Shown: positions 29,730 through 39,576, counted from the stretch's first letter. The stretch: DNA of 64,000 nt from Candidatus Contubernalis alkalaceticus (GCF_022558445.1 NZ_CP054699.1:3488001-3552000); one strand, 5' to 3'. Made by a program: numbers and translations. Notes: generated from the sequence alone by a model not told the origin.

Positions 29730-29894
29730 AAAAGAGTTTAAAAAATAAACTTTTTTTTTAGACTTGCCAATTACAAGCTTTACCCTAATTCCCTGCTTTC
29801 ATAGAGTAAAACTTTGCTTGCAATATCCAAATACTCTTTATTAATCAGAGGTCTTTTCTACTAACTCCATTTAGAATAAAACCTTTGATAACTA

Positions 29895-29903
29895 TGGTAT
29901 AAT
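29895..29903 (+). promoter_or_regulatory. Extended -10 promoter of the PBP gene
   Basis: TGGTATAAT about 100 bp before the start; no good -35 at 17 bp. Confidence 0.45.
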
Positions 29904-29998
29904 ATGTACAAGGTAGAATATGCTTAAATTATATCTGTATTTTAGTTTTAGAATAATGGCTTAAGCATAATAGTCAGGATAGAACGAGGAGCATACTT

Positions 29999-32053
29999 AT
30001 GGCCAAAAAAAGAAAAATATCATTTTTCAAAATAATTATTTTAACTTTTATTGTGTTTTTTCTTACCGGCATTATAGGTGCAGGCTATATTTTTTACTCT
30101 ATCGCCTCTCTAGATACGCTGCCTGAACCCGATATCGCTCTCACCAGCAAGTTTTACGACAGTAATGGGGATCTTTTGACCACCATGTACCAGGAGGACC
30201 GCTGGGAGGTGACGCTGAATGAAATCCCTTTAGAACTTCAACAAGCGGTCATTGCCGTAGAGGACGCTCATTTTTATGACCATTTTGGAATTAACCTTTT
30301 GTCCATTGGACGAGCTGCCTTAAGAAATATTCAAAAGGGACGCATTGTAGAAGGGGGCAGCACCATAACCCAGCAGTTGGCCAAAAATATATATTTGACC
30401 CACGACCGGACTTTTCAACGGAAGGCGGATGAACTGATTCTGACATTGCACCTGGAAAGGACTTATACCAAGGACGAGATCCTGAATATGTATTTAAATA
30501 TTATTTATTTTGGCCACGGCAATTACGGGGTAGAATCTGCGGCCAAGCGTTATTTTGGTAAATCAGCCAAAGACCTTACTCTGGCTGAGTCCTCTATGCT
30601 GGCTGGAATCCCCCGGGGGCCCGGATATTATTCTCCTCTGATTGAAGGAAACCAGCAGGCGGCCCGAAACAGGCAGACCCACGTATTAAACCGTATGGTA
30701 GAGTTGGAATTCATCACTCCTGCACAGAAACAGGAGGCGCTGGACCAGGAGCTAGTCTACAAATCTTTGGAAAGTGGAGACCGTCCCGCAGGCCATTTTA
30801 TCAATTATATTGCTTCCACTCATCTGGAGGTTCTGCTGGATATTCAGAGAGAAGACGTCTACCGCGGCGGCCTGAATATATATACTACCCTGGATCCAAC
30901 CATGCAGGCAGCGGCAGAAGATGCCCTGCGGCAGGAGTTGGAAAATTTCTCCCAGAGTTACGTGGATGAGCAGGGTATCCTGCAGCCCCAAGGGGCTTTG
31001 GTAGCAGTAGATCCTACCAATGGACATGTAAAAGCTCTGGTGGGGGGGTTGAATTACCGGGAAAGCAATTTAAATAGGGCTATAGACAGCAAACGCCAGC
31101 CTGGTTCTGCTTTCAAGCCCTTTATTTATGCTAAAGCCTTAGACTCAGGCTATACGGCTGCTTCTCAAATCCTCTGTGAACCCATAGCAATTCCCAACCC
31201 GGGCTCCAACAAAGACTATGAGCCTAAAGACTACGGGGGAGGATTTCATTACCGGCATCTGACGGTCCGGGAAGCCCTGGTGCTGTCCTGTAATGTAAGC
31301 GCAGTGAAGGTGCACATGGACATAGGCCCGGAGGAAACCATTCGCTATGCTCACAATATGGGAATTAAGAGCCATCTGGACCCATACCCCTCCCTGGCCC
31401 TGGGAACATCAACAGTAACAGCACTGGAGATGGCTGCTGCCTATATTCCCCTGGCTAACGGTGGAATGGCCGCAGAGCCGGTGTTTGTCACCCGCATCAC
31501 CGACCACCGGGGTAGGGTGCTCTGGGAACAGGATTACAAACAAACAGCGGCCCTGGATGAAAGGGTGGCTTATATATTAACCGATATTTTAAAAGGTGTG
31601 CTGGTTTATCCGGGGACCGGTTCCGCTGCCGGGGACATTCTAAAAAGGCCTGCTGCCGGAAAAACCGGAACCTCCAACGACTATACCGACGCCTACATGG
31701 TAGGCTACACCCCTCAGCTGGTGGCCAGTGTTTACGTAGGGGACGACCACAACAAATCCCTGGGGCAGACTGGAGGAAAGTTGGCTGTTCCTATCTGGGC
31801 CAATTTTATGGCGAAAGCTCTGATGGATTATTCTCCCCAGGATTTTTCGATGCCGCAGGGCATCTTACAGGTAAAGCTTTGTGCTGAAACCGGTTTGAGG
31901 CAAAACGAACGGTGCAGCGGCCCTGCCCTGGAGGAAATTTTTATTAGCGGCACGGAACCCCAGGAGTATTGTAGTGAAGACACGTGCCCCTATGTAGAAC
32001 CGGAACGCCGCTGGCAGTGGCCTTTCGATATCCCCCAGCTGCCCTGGTTTTAG
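29999..32053 (+). CDS. Class A penicillin-binding protein (PBP1A family)
   Basis: 684 residues. N-terminal membrane anchor (about residues 8-32), glycosyltransferase GT51 domain with VEDAHFYDHFG and EGGSTITQQLAKN, and a transpeptidase domain with SAFKPF (SxxK), SCN (SxN) and KTGTSND. Both catalytic domains are complete. A C-terminal cysteine-containing tail (CAETGLRQNERCSGPALEE) is common in Gram-positive class A PBPs. It polymerises and cross-links peptidoglycan outside the membrane. It lies on plus, against the local trend, and converges with the MBL-fold gene. Confidence 0.95.
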   Translation: MAKKRKISFFKIIILTFIVFFLTGIIGAGYIFYSIASLDTLPEPDIALTSKFYDSNGDLLTTMYQEDRWEVTLNEIPLELQQAVIAVEDAHFYDHFGINLLSIGRAALRNIQKGRIVEGGSTITQQLAKNIYLTHDRTFQRKADELILTLHLERTYTKDEILNMYLNIIYFGHGNYGVESAAKRYFGKSAKDLTLAESSMLAGIPRGPGYYSPLIEGNQQAARNRQTHVLNRMVELEFITPAQKQEALDQELVYKSLESGDRPAGHFINYIASTHLEVLLDIQREDVYRGGLNIYTTLDPTMQAAAEDALRQELENFSQSYVDEQGILQPQGALVAVDPTNGHVKALVGGLNYRESNLNRAIDSKRQPGSAFKPFIYAKALDSGYTAASQILCEPIAIPNPGSNKDYEPKDYGGGFHYRHLTVREALVLSCNVSAVKVHMDIGPEETIRYAHNMGIKSHLDPYPSLALGTSTVTALEMAAAYIPLANGGMAAEPVFVTRITDHRGRVLWEQDYKQTAALDERVAYILTDILKGVLVYPGTGSAAGDILKRPAAGKTGTSNDYTDAYMVGYTPQLVASVYVGDDHNKSLGQTGGKLAVPIWANFMAKALMDYSPQDFSMPQGILQVKLCAETGLRQNERCSGPALEEIFISGTEPQEYCSEDTCPYVEPERRWQWPFDIPQLPWF

Positions 32054-32086
32054 GCAGCCAAAACATTTTAATTAGGAAACTAAATT

Positions 32087-32194
32087 AGTGAACTGGTTTC
32101 AGCAAGCTTTAAAATCTGGGAATCAGGTGGAGACTCTACTCCTCCTTAATAAGACCCCCACCTACGCTAGCGCTTCGAGGTGGGGGTCTTATTA
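32087..32194 (+). repeat. Two-hairpin intergenic element, copy 2
   Basis: AGTGAACTGGTTTCAGCAAGC start; hairpin 1 has lost its 3' arm; hairpin 2 is extended to about 18 bp (AATAAGACCCCCACCT paired with AGGTGGGGGTCTTATT, ACG bulge) and could also terminate transcription. It lies between convergent PBP and MBL genes. Confidence 0.85.
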
Positions 32195-32200
32195 AAATGC

Positions 32201-32250
32201 AAAAAAAGGCTGTAACCGAAAAACTTTAACTTCGCTACAGCCTTTTTTAA
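32201..32250. terminator. Terminator between PBP and MBL-fold genes
   Basis: AAAAAAAGGCTGTA pairs with TACAGCCTTTTTT around about 21 nt, with A- and T-runs on the two sides, so it can act in both directions. Confidence 0.85.
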
Positions 32251-32290
32251 CAACACATACAGTTGTTATGCCGGGGTTAATTCCCATTGA

Positions 32291-32911
32291 TTAGCGCAGA
32301 AAAGGATTGACCTTTTTTTCCCTGCCGATAGTGCTCTCCGGTCCATGCCCTGGGTATACCGCCGTATCATCACCTAAGGGAAATAGTTTTTCTTTAATGG
32401 CACTAATTAGCTGACGATGATTGCCGCCGGGCAGGTCTGACCTGCCTATAGAAGCAGCAAATAAAGTATCCCCTGTAAAAACTACACCATCCATATTCAG
32501 GCTGATCCCTCCCCGGGTATGACCGGGAGTATGGATCACCTTCATATTGTAATTACCAAAGGATATGGTATCCCCTTCTACCACAATTTTTTCCGCCGGG
32601 CTCAAAATCAGCTCTGAACCTACAAACATGGAAAGATTTTCGTGGGTATTTTCAAAAAGGGCGGCATCCTCCTCATGGATAATTACCGGGGCTTTGGTGG
32701 CTTCCCTTACTTCTTTAACTGCTCCAATGTGGTCAATATGTCCGTGGGTGGCTATAATATACTTCACCGTCAGATCCATTTCTTCCAGCGTGGCTAAGAT
32801 GACCTCCGGTTCGGACCCCGGGTCAATCACCACCGCTTCCTTTGTATCACTGCATCCTACAATATAACAGTTGGACATAAAACCGCCCACTTCAAGCTTT
32901 TTTAATATCAT
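32291..32911 (-). CDS. MBL-fold hydrolase (glyoxalase II-like)
   Basis: 206 residues from ATG 32911 behind AGGAGGTG. Metal-binding THGHIDHIG, then HTPGHTRGG and PGHGPEST as in the glyoxalase II-like branch of the metallo-beta-lactamase fold. Substrate is unknown; many such proteins hydrolyse thioesters. It is not the WalJ/YycJ exonuclease of wal operons: it lies elsewhere and is shorter. Monocistronic. Confidence 0.88.
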   Translation of the reverse strand: MILKKLEVGGFMSNCYIVGCSDTKEAVVIDPGSEPEVILATLEEMDLTVKYIIATHGHIDHIGAVKEVREATKAPVIIHEEDAALFENTHENLSMFVGSELILSPAEKIVVEGDTISFGNYNMKVIHTPGHTRGGISLNMDGVVFTGDTLFAASIGRSDLPGGNHRQLISAIKEKLFPLGDDTAVYPGHGPESTIGREKKVNPFLR

Positions 32912-33122
32912 TGCTGCACCTCCTGGTAAGGAATCCTGTATCAACTGTAAGGATACCCTTTACTGGATTATTATACTACATGTTTTCACAAAATCCTTTT
33001 ATCGAAACTGAATTCATAGAATTGTTTTACGAATTCTCCACTTCCCCTGTATTATCCTACACTTATTTGTAATTTATTCTAATTTTTAGTAAAACCCATT
33101 GTGCTCCCTGCATTTTCTACCC

Positions 33123-34472
33123 TTACATTTCCATGTAGCGATTGAGTTCCCATTGGTGAACGGCTTTACTGTACTCCTTCCATTCCCGTTTTTTGGCTTT
33201 CAGATAGAGTTTGTAAATGTGTTCACCCACAGTTTCTTTCATCAACAGGCTGTTTTCCAATTCCTGTACAGCTTCATTTAAATTCTCGGGAAATTTTTTA
33301 ATTCCCCGGCGCTTTTGAGTTTTACCATCCAAATCATACATATTTTCACAGCAGCAGTCGGGAGGATCAATTTTATTTCTTATTCCTTCCATTCCTGCCT
33401 TTAAAACAGCAGCAAAGGCCAGGTAGTGGTTTGCCGTAGCATCGGGATTCCTCAGTTCGATTCGGGTTGCCTCGCCCCGGGCAGCAGGAACTCTGACCAA
33501 AGGACTGCGGTTTCCCTCACCCCAGGCAATATGTGTAGGCGCTTCAAAACCGGGCATCAGTCTTTTATATGAATTCACAGTGGGGTTAGTGATGGCAGCA
33601 AACTCCCGGGCATGCTTCAAAAGGCCCCCGATATAATAATAGGCATTTTGGCTTAATCCCTTTTCATCTTCTTCAGAGCGGAAAACGTTTACTCCATTTT
33701 GAAAGAGAGACATGTTTAAATGCATGCAGTTGCCGTTTTCGCATGTCATAGGTTTAGGAATAAAAGTGGCATGCAGGCCGTGTTCCTTGGCCACTGTTTT
33801 TACCACCAGCTTAAATGTAGAAACATTATCTGCGGCAGTCAAAGCATCGCTGTATTTAAAATCTACTTCATGCTGCCCCGGAGCCGCTTCATGATGAGAC
33901 GCTTCTATTTCAAAACCCATCTCCTCCAGGGTAAGGCATATATCTCTCCGGGCATCTTCCCCTAAATCTGTGGGGGCAAGGTCAAAATATCCGGCTTTAT
34001 CGTGGGTACGAGTACTGTGATTGCCATTTTCATCGGTTTCAAAAAGAAAAAACTCTACCTCCGGTCCCACAAACAGCTGATAACCTATGTCTTTTAATTC
34101 CTTTAGAATTTTTTTCATTACACTACGGGGACAGCCCTCAAAGGGTTCCCCTTCTGGAGTGTGGACATCACATATAAGTCGTGCTGTTTTCGTCCCTCTC
34201 GCTGACCTCCAGGGAAATATGGTAAAAGTAGAAGGGTCCGGTGCCAGATACATATCCGATTCCTCTACCCGAACAAACCCTTTTATAGAAGAACCGTCAA
34301 ACATCACCTGATTATTCAGGGCCTGATCCAACTGCTTGGAATTGATAGATACGTTTTTCAATTGCCCGAAAATATCCGTAAACTGCAGCCGAATAAATTT
34401 AATCTTCTCCTTTTCAATCATTTCCTTAATTTGTTTCCTCAGTTTCTCTACATCGTCACTACCAGATAACAA
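33123..34472 (-). CDS. glnA: Glutamine synthetase type I
   Basis: About 449 residues, using TTG 34472 with AGGAG 8 nt upstream; a longer GTG frame reaches 34508 but would start inside the upstream hairpin. Motifs: FIRLQFTDIFGQLKN, MFDGSSIKGF, GPEVEFFLF, NPTVNSYKRL, MPGFEAPTHIAWG. Length and lack of an adenylylation-type C-terminal segment fit the GSI-alpha form, usually feedback-inhibited via GlnR/glutamine. It makes glutamine from glutamate and ammonia. An attenuator-like hairpin precedes it. Confidence 0.95.
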   Translation of the reverse strand: MLSGSDDVEKLRKQIKEMIEKEKIKFIRLQFTDIFGQLKNVSINSKQLDQALNNQVMFDGSSIKGFVRVEESDMYLAPDPSTFTIFPWRSARGTKTARLICDVHTPEGEPFEGCPRSVMKKILKELKDIGYQLFVGPEVEFFLFETDENGNHSTRTHDKAGYFDLAPTDLGEDARRDICLTLEEMGFEIEASHHEAAPGQHEVDFKYSDALTAADNVSTFKLVVKTVAKEHGLHATFIPKPMTCENGNCMHLNMSLFQNGVNVFRSEEDEKGLSQNAYYYIGGLLKHAREFAAITNPTVNSYKRLMPGFEAPTHIAWGEGNRSPLVRVPAARGEATRIELRNPDATANHYLAFAAVLKAGMEGIRNKIDPPDCCCENMYDLDGKTQKRRGIKKFPENLNEAVQELENSLLMKETVGEHIYKLYLKAKKREWKEYSKAVHQWELNRYMEM

Positions 34473-34499
34473 AAAATCATCTCCTGTATTTTTAAAATG

Positions 34500-34527
34500 A
34501 AAAAACACCGGCTATTTCCAGTGTTTT
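34500..34527 (-). promoter_or_regulatory. Terminator-like hairpin immediately upstream of glnA
   Basis: Minus strand: AAAACACTGG, 6-nt loop, CCGGTGTTTT, then TTTTTT counting overlap. It ends about 25 nt before the glnA start, too close for a promoter in between, so glnA transcripts must read through it. This suggests attenuation, or it is the terminator of the rlmH unit. The 150-nt region further upstream (34530-34690) is rich in further stems, including GGGCCCG/CGGGCTC. Confidence 0.55.
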
Positions 34528-34696
34528 ACACCTTTGACTATACTTTATCAAAATAAGGCCTTCGGTTCAAAGAGGCTTATGCCGCCTTAGAACATATTAT
34601 TGTGCCTGAGCCCGGGTTCGGGCCCATAGGAGAGCCTATTTATATAAATAGTAACCTGCGCTCTACTCCAGAGGGATGTCCAATGATGCTGTTTAT

Positions 34697-34804
34697 AGTG
34701 AACTGGTTTCAGCAAGCTGAAATATTGGGGAATCGGGTGAGGCTCTACTCCATCTGATTCCCCAATACCCACCTATGCTAATGCTTAGAGGTGGGTGTCT
34801 TATA
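34697..34804 (+). repeat. Two-hairpin intergenic element, copy 3
   Basis: Hairpin 1 is extended here (TTGGGGAATCGGGTG ... CATCTGATTCCCCAA, about 15 bp with mismatches). Hairpin 2 is CCCACCT-atg-CTAA-tgc-TTAG-AGGTGGG. It ends GTCTTATACCTAAAAATA. It lies between rlmH and glnA. Confidence 0.88.
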
Positions 34805-34860
34805 CCTAAAAATAAGAGTAAGCAGGCATAGCTTCCTCTAGAAGGTATACTTCCGCTAAA

Positions 34861-35340
34861 TCACTTGTGGTATGGTTCACTTTTAATAATTTTAAAAGCC
34901 CGGTACAGCTGTTCCAGGAGAATTAATCGGGTAAGCTGGTGAGGGAAGGTCATGGGGGAGAAGGAGAGAAGCAGATCTGCCCTTTTTTTTACTGTTGGGG
35001 ATAAACCCAAGGCGCCACCGATAACAAAAAATATTTTACTTCGGCCCCCCAGGGCCAACCCTTCCATTTTTTCCGCCAGCTGTTCCGAAGACAGCTGCTT
35101 TCCCTCCAGCGCCATTACAACTAAGAAGGAGCCCGGTTCCAGCAATTTAAGAATCCGCTCTCCTTCTTTTTTTAATAATGTTTCTTCCTGAGCAGGAGAA
35201 AATTTTTCGGAGACCTTCTCATCAGATATCTCCAATATCTCCACCCGGGCATATTTCTTCAAGCGCTTTGAGTACTCTGAAACTCCCTGCAGCAAATACT
35301 TTTCCTTTAACCTGCCCACGGCAATAATTTTTATATGCAT
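34861..35340 (-). CDS. rlmH: 23S rRNA pseudouridine-1915 N3-methyltransferase RlmH
   Basis: 159 residues from ATG 35340 behind AGGAAGG. Standard features: KIIAVGRLKEKY start, FVIGGALGLSP knot region and the C-terminal LTRLILLEQLYRAFKI motif, then YHK end. It is a SPOUT-fold methyltransferase acting on the assembled 70S ribosome. It follows htrA, as in the B. subtilis wal region (yyxA-yydA). Confidence 0.97.
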   Translation of the reverse strand: MHIKIIAVGRLKEKYLLQGVSEYSKRLKKYARVEILEISDEKVSEKFSPAQEETLLKKEGERILKLLEPGSFLVVMALEGKQLSSEQLAEKMEGLALGGRSKIFFVIGGALGLSPTVKKRADLLLSFSPMTFPHQLTRLILLEQLYRAFKIIKSEPYHK

Positions 35341-35385
35341 GGCTAACCTTCCTAAGATGTCAAACAGCAAAGGGCCAAGGAGACT

Positions 35386-36531
35386 CTATGGCATCTCTTC
35401 AAAAATCAGGCCCACTTCTATCTCTGTATCTTTTCTCATTATTTTAATGTTCACCTTTTGCCCCACCTTATACTGGTTAATTACTTCCCGGAGCCGGTCA
35501 AAAGTCTGAATTTTTTCACCCTCAATATCCGTGATGATATCCCTGGGTTCTAAACCTGCTTTCTGGGCCGGGCCTCCGCTTATCACTTCCTCCACAATCA
35601 GCCCATATCCCACAGGTAATTGCATTTCCTCTGCGATTTTTTCATCAATTTCACGAATATAAATCCCTATCCAGGGACGGATTATCCTGCCGTGTTCGAT
35701 CAGGTCATTGACAATTTTCTTAACTGTGTTGCTGGGAATGGCAAACCCCATACCCTCAACACCGGTGATATTTATTTTTGCAGTATTAATACCGACAACT
35801 TCACCTACGGCATTAACCAAAGGGCCTCCACTGTTGCCGGCATTAATGGCGGCATCTGTCTGTATAAATGAAAAATTCTGTTCTCCAATCCGCATGGAAC
35901 GCTGAAGGGCACTGATATATCCCACGGTTACCGAATGCTGAAAGGCAAGGCCCAAGGGATTGCCGATAGCGATGGCCAGTTCCCCTACCAATACTTTGTC
36001 TGAGTCGCTAAAACTGGCTGCGGGAAGCCCGGTTTGCTCAATCTTAAGTACTGCCAGGTCTGTAGCAGGATCCGTCCCAATTACTTCGGCAATTAGTTCT
36101 TCTCCATTGTATAGAGTAACCACAATCTCATCGGCATCAGCTATTACATGATTGTTGGTAGCAATATAACCGGCGGAATCAATAATTACTCCAGAACCGC
36201 CGGCCACTTCCTGCAATCGAGAGTCCCCTTGAAAGAAGTCATACGCCACAGCCATGTTGGTAATGCCTACCACAGAGGGCGTTACTTTTTCAGCTGCCTT
36301 GACAACAGCGGTGTTTTGGTATTCATAGTACTCCGGCTCTTCATGTTCCTCAGGAATTTCCCAATCCACTGGAGGCCTGTCCCCGTTCAAGGATTCTCTG
36401 CGGTCAAGTATATCCGGAAGAAAAAAGGATACTAAGAACCCACCGATGACCATCCCCATAATAATCATTATAAAATAAACAGGCATTTTGTTTTTTGAAG
36501 ACTTTCTCTGGTAGTTGTCAAAGGAATCCAT
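35386..36531 (-). CDS. htrA: HtrA-like trypsin/PDZ serine protease
   Basis: 381 residues from ATG 36531 behind GAGGTG; a longer frame reaches 36555. One N-terminal membrane span (PVYFIMIIMGMVIGGFLVSFF), a linker rich in Glu and Tyr, a trypsin-like domain with NNHVIADAD (His), TDLAVLKIE (Asp), GNSGGPL (Ser), and one C-terminal PDZ domain. It acts in envelope protein quality control. It sits downstream of murA and a phosphatase-like gene instead of directly after yycJ. Confidence 0.95.
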   Translation of the reverse strand: MDSFDNYQRKSSKNKMPVYFIMIIMGMVIGGFLVSFFLPDILDRRESLNGDRPPVDWEIPEEHEEPEYYEYQNTAVVKAAEKVTPSVVGITNMAVAYDFFQGDSRLQEVAGGSGVIIDSAGYIATNNHVIADADEIVVTLYNGEELIAEVIGTDPATDLAVLKIEQTGLPAASFSDSDKVLVGELAIAIGNPLGLAFQHSVTVGYISALQRSMRIGEQNFSFIQTDAAINAGNSGGPLVNAVGEVVGINTAKINITGVEGMGFAIPSNTVKKIVNDLIEHGRIIRPWIGIYIREIDEKIAEEMQLPVGYGLIVEEVISGGPAQKAGLEPRDIITDIEGEKIQTFDRLREVINQYKVGQKVNIKIMRKDTEIEVGLIFEEMP

Positions 36532-36620
36532 CTTAAAAACACACCTCACACACACTTCTCCCTTTTAGGATGAGTGCAATATTTAAAAATTTTCAATTAA
36601 TGATTAAATTATACCAGACT

Positions 36621-37250
36621 TCAGGAAAGGGGACAATAAGGGGTTTCCCCCAGGTGACAGGTATCGTTAAAAAAAATCAAAACCCTCCTGCCTTCTCTGT
36701 TCACTTCAAATAGGGAAAGTGAACCATGAGAAAAACGAAAGGGCCAGCTATTACAAATACTCATATTAAAAAAAGACGCCGCAAATGCATTCAAAAACCG
36801 CCCATGGCTTACTACCAGAACCCGTTTACCCGCATGGGCACCACATAGAAAATTTATAGTACGGTTTACTCGATTCCAAAAAATATCTATGGGCTCCTGC
36901 CCGGGGATGGATGACTTTTGGAACCCCTTCTTTAAGCTGTAAGCCAAACCGGGGTGCTTCTGCTGAATCTCCTCCCGGGTTAAACCCTCAATGACGCCCC
37001 AGCGGAACTCCTTTAAAGAAGTTAATACCCTGACATCCTTATGCTGTGCATTGGCAATAATTTGTGCGGTATCATAAGCGCGAACTAAGGGACTACTGTA
37101 AATAACATCTAAGGAAATGGAAGCCAGTCTTAGGGCGGCCTGCTGAGCCTCCCTTTTCCCTGTCTGACTCAAGGGATAATCTATACACCCCTGAAAACGG
37201 TTTTCTTTATTGGCTTTTGTTTGACCGTGCCTCACTAGAAAAAGTTCCAA
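36621..37250 (-). CDS. Histidine phosphatase family protein (phosphoglycerate-mutase-like)
   Basis: 209 residues starting ELFLVRHGQTKANKENRFQGCIDYPLSQTGKREA. The catalytic His is in RHG (about residue 8), the second His in VVSHGRFL. This is the PhoE/GpmB/CobC branch; the substrate cannot be told from sequence. TTG start at 37250 behind AGGAAGG. It lies between htrA and murA, not a standard place, so it may be an insertion into the wal operon. Confidence 0.88.
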   Translation of the reverse strand: MELFLVRHGQTKANKENRFQGCIDYPLSQTGKREAQQAALRLASISLDVIYSSPLVRAYDTAQIIANAQHKDVRVLTSLKEFRWGVIEGLTREEIQQKHPGLAYSLKKGFQKSSIPGQEPIDIFWNRVNRTINFLCGAHAGKRVLVVSHGRFLNAFAASFFNMSICNSWPFRFSHGSLSLFEVNREGRRVLIFFNDTCHLGETPYCPLS

Positions 37251-37284
37251 GGTAGATGTCCTTCCTAAATCATACTACCTTAAA

Positions 37285-38544
37285 TTACTCCTCAGTTATC
37301 CTTTTTATGCCCGCTCCCAGCTTGTTAAATTTTTCCTCTATGTTTTCGTATCCTCGATCAATATGATCTACCCCACTGATTATAGTTTCACCCTTAGCCA
37401 TCAATCCAGCAATAATCAAACCGGCTCCGGCTCGAAGGTCCGTTGCCCTAACCGGTGCCCCGGAGAGGCTTTCCCCTCCCTCTATAATGGCTGTTCTTCC
37501 CTCCACCAATATATTAGCTCCCATTCTTTTTAGCTCATCTACATGTTTATAGCGGGCCTCAAATACATTCTCTGTAATCATACTGGGGCCTTTAGCCTTG
37601 GTCATAATGGGCATAATTACAGACTGAAGGTCCGTAGGAAACCCGGGATAAGGAAAAGTCTTTATACTTATGGGTTTAGGACATGAGCAGCCATTTACAT
37701 GAATCCAATCTTCTCCCACATCCAAATCCACCCCCAACTCCTTAAGCTTGGCAGTAACTGCTTCCAAATGCTTGGGTATTACTTCTTTCACAAGCACACT
37801 GCTGTTAGTGCTGGCCGCGGCCAAAATAAAGGTGCCGGCTTCTATGCGGTCAGGGATAACCATGTGGTTTGTCCCCCCCAATTTTTTAACTCCGGTGATT
37901 TTAATAACATCGGTACCGGCGCCCACAATATCAGCGCCCATGGCATTTAAAAAGTTAGCAATATCTACTATTTCAGGCTCCTTAGCCACATTTTCCAAAA
38001 TAGTTTTTCCCTGGGCCGTAACTGATGCCAACATAAGATTAATAGTAGCGCCTACACTGACTATATCCAGATAAATTTCTGTGCCATTGAGCTGTTCTGC
38101 TTCCATATGGATACAGCCGTGCCGTATTTCCACCCTGGCTCCCAGGGCTTGAAAACCTTTTATGTGCTGGTCCATGGGACGGGGCCCCAAGGGACACCCT
38201 CCAGGCAGGGGGATAATCGCCTTTTTAAAACGAGTAAGCAGGCTTCCTAAAAAATAATAAGATGCTCTAAGCTTGCTGACCAGTTCATAGGGAGCCTCAA
38301 AGCTATTAGCTTTTTGGGGATCAACGGTTAAACTGCCGTATCCATTAGTTTGCACTTCCGCTCCCAGAAATTGAATTAACTCTTTTAGTGTAATTATATC
38401 GTCTATTAAGGGGAGATTTTCTATAGTTACCGGAGAACCTGCCATCAGGGCAGCGGGCAGAATAGCTACGGAAGAATTCTTAGCCCCACTGGTTACCACT
38501 TCCCCTTCAAGAGAAACTCCTCCGTTCACAACCAGTTGTTCCAT
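37285..38544 (-). CDS. murA: UDP-N-acetylglucosamine 1-carboxyvinyltransferase
   Basis: 419 residues from ATG 38544 behind AGGAGG; a longer frame reaches 38604. Begins MEQLVVNGGVSLEGEVVTSGAKN-type. The PEP-reactive cysteine is in LPGGCPLGPRPMDQH (Cys at about 117), and GFPTDLQ lies later. It catalyses the first committed step of peptidoglycan synthesis. In B. subtilis murAB sits in the fbaA-ywjH-glpX cluster; here it lies after yycI. Confidence 0.95.
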   Translation of the reverse strand: MEQLVVNGGVSLEGEVVTSGAKNSSVAILPAALMAGSPVTIENLPLIDDIITLKELIQFLGAEVQTNGYGSLTVDPQKANSFEAPYELVSKLRASYYFLGSLLTRFKKAIIPLPGGCPLGPRPMDQHIKGFQALGARVEIRHGCIHMEAEQLNGTEIYLDIVSVGATINLMLASVTAQGKTILENVAKEPEIVDIANFLNAMGADIVGAGTDVIKITGVKKLGGTNHMVIPDRIEAGTFILAAASTNSSVLVKEVIPKHLEAVTAKLKELGVDLDVGEDWIHVNGCSCPKPISIKTFPYPGFPTDLQSVIMPIMTKAKGPSMITENVFEARYKHVDELKRMGANILVEGRTAIIEGGESLSGAPVRATDLRAGAGLIIAGLMAKGETIISGVDHIDRGYENIEEKFNKLGAGIKRITEE

Positions 38545-38655
38545 TATGTAATAATCCTCCTGTGATAAAAGTGTCATGCTATTATTTATGGACTTATTCT
38601 GCAAAAAAAGTCCTATACCTTCTCTAATTATTACATTTTAAGTTTTGATAAAAAT

Positions 38656-39540
38656 TTACAGTTCTTCTATCCCCTCCAACTCCCCGGTATAGGCATTTAT
38701 ATAGTATGTCCTTCTATTGGATAACCGAATGCGCCAAACAGGGACCATGTCCCATTTTTGGGCATCAAAAACTTCACTATAATAGCCAATGTTCATGGAC
38801 TCCACGGCAGTTCTCTCTGAAAAGGGCTCCAGACTGTCCGCCAGTCTTCCCAAGGCTGCCGCCGCTGAAATATTATTCATTTCCTGCCCGCTAAAACCTT
38901 GAGGGTCAAGCCAGTATAATTCAAACTGCTCCAATCCCCGGGGTGTTATCTGAACCAAGAGGTAACCACCATATAGGGTTTGATTCTTGTAAACTTGATT
39001 ATACCTTATCTGGTAACGATTATCCCCAATAGAATGAACCTCCTCTAACCTGGCATCCACGGGAAGAAGCTGTGCGTTCTCCAGATATTCCTCGGCTAAA
39101 GAAATTGCAGCCCCTTCCTCCAGGACTTCATCTTGAGATTGTTCCAGATCGACCATGGGTTCCCGGGTAAAAATAACCCTTCCGTTTTCCCAGATATAAA
39201 TCTGATTTTTATCCTGGCGATAAACCTGAGGAGTTCCTTCTGTTCCCTTATTAAAGCTAAAGGGTTGTTCCGGATCAAGCAACTTTTCCGCCAAAATTTC
39301 TCCCTGCTGTTCCTGGTTGCTGACGGTAAGAAAAGACATAGTAAAAATCTGAGGGGAAATATTAATCTTTAATTCCAGGTTAACTGCCTCCAGGCGGGCC
39401 TCAGCCTCTTCTATTTCCTTCTGAGATATTATCCGAGAGGGATAATTCAAATAAATATCTTCCCATAGGCTGTAACCTAAAAACAGATTTAATGCCAGGA
39501 ATATCATAATTAAAATGTTTTTTGCTTTAGACCATTCCAT
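38656..39540 (-). CDS. yycI: WalRK accessory protein YycI (WalI)
   Basis: 294 residues. The start WSKAKNILIMIFLALNLFLGYSLW is the typical single membrane anchor, followed by an extracytoplasmic YycI/YycH-type domain ending YYINAYTGELEGIEEL. With YycH it restrains the WalK kinase via its membrane segments. It lies 36 bp after yycH. Confidence 0.88.
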   Translation of the reverse strand: MEWSKAKNILIMIFLALNLFLGYSLWEDIYLNYPSRIISQKEIEEAEARLEAVNLELKINISPQIFTMSFLTVSNQEQQGEILAEKLLDPEQPFSFNKGTEGTPQVYRQDKNQIYIWENGRVIFTREPMVDLEQSQDEVLEEGAAISLAEEYLENAQLLPVDARLEEVHSIGDNRYQIRYNQVYKNQTLYGGYLLVQITPRGLEQFELYWLDPQGFSGQEMNNISAAAALGRLADSLEPFSERTAVESMNIGYYSEVFDAQKWDMVPVWRIRLSNRRTYYINAYTGELEGIEEL

Positions 39541-39576
39541 GCGTAGATTCTCCCCGATCCTATTTTTCCTGTAATT

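Noticed and set aside
32291-32911. WalJ/YycJ assignment for the MBL-fold protein
   Set aside because: It is not in the wal operon and its motifs and length fit the glyoxalase II-like group.
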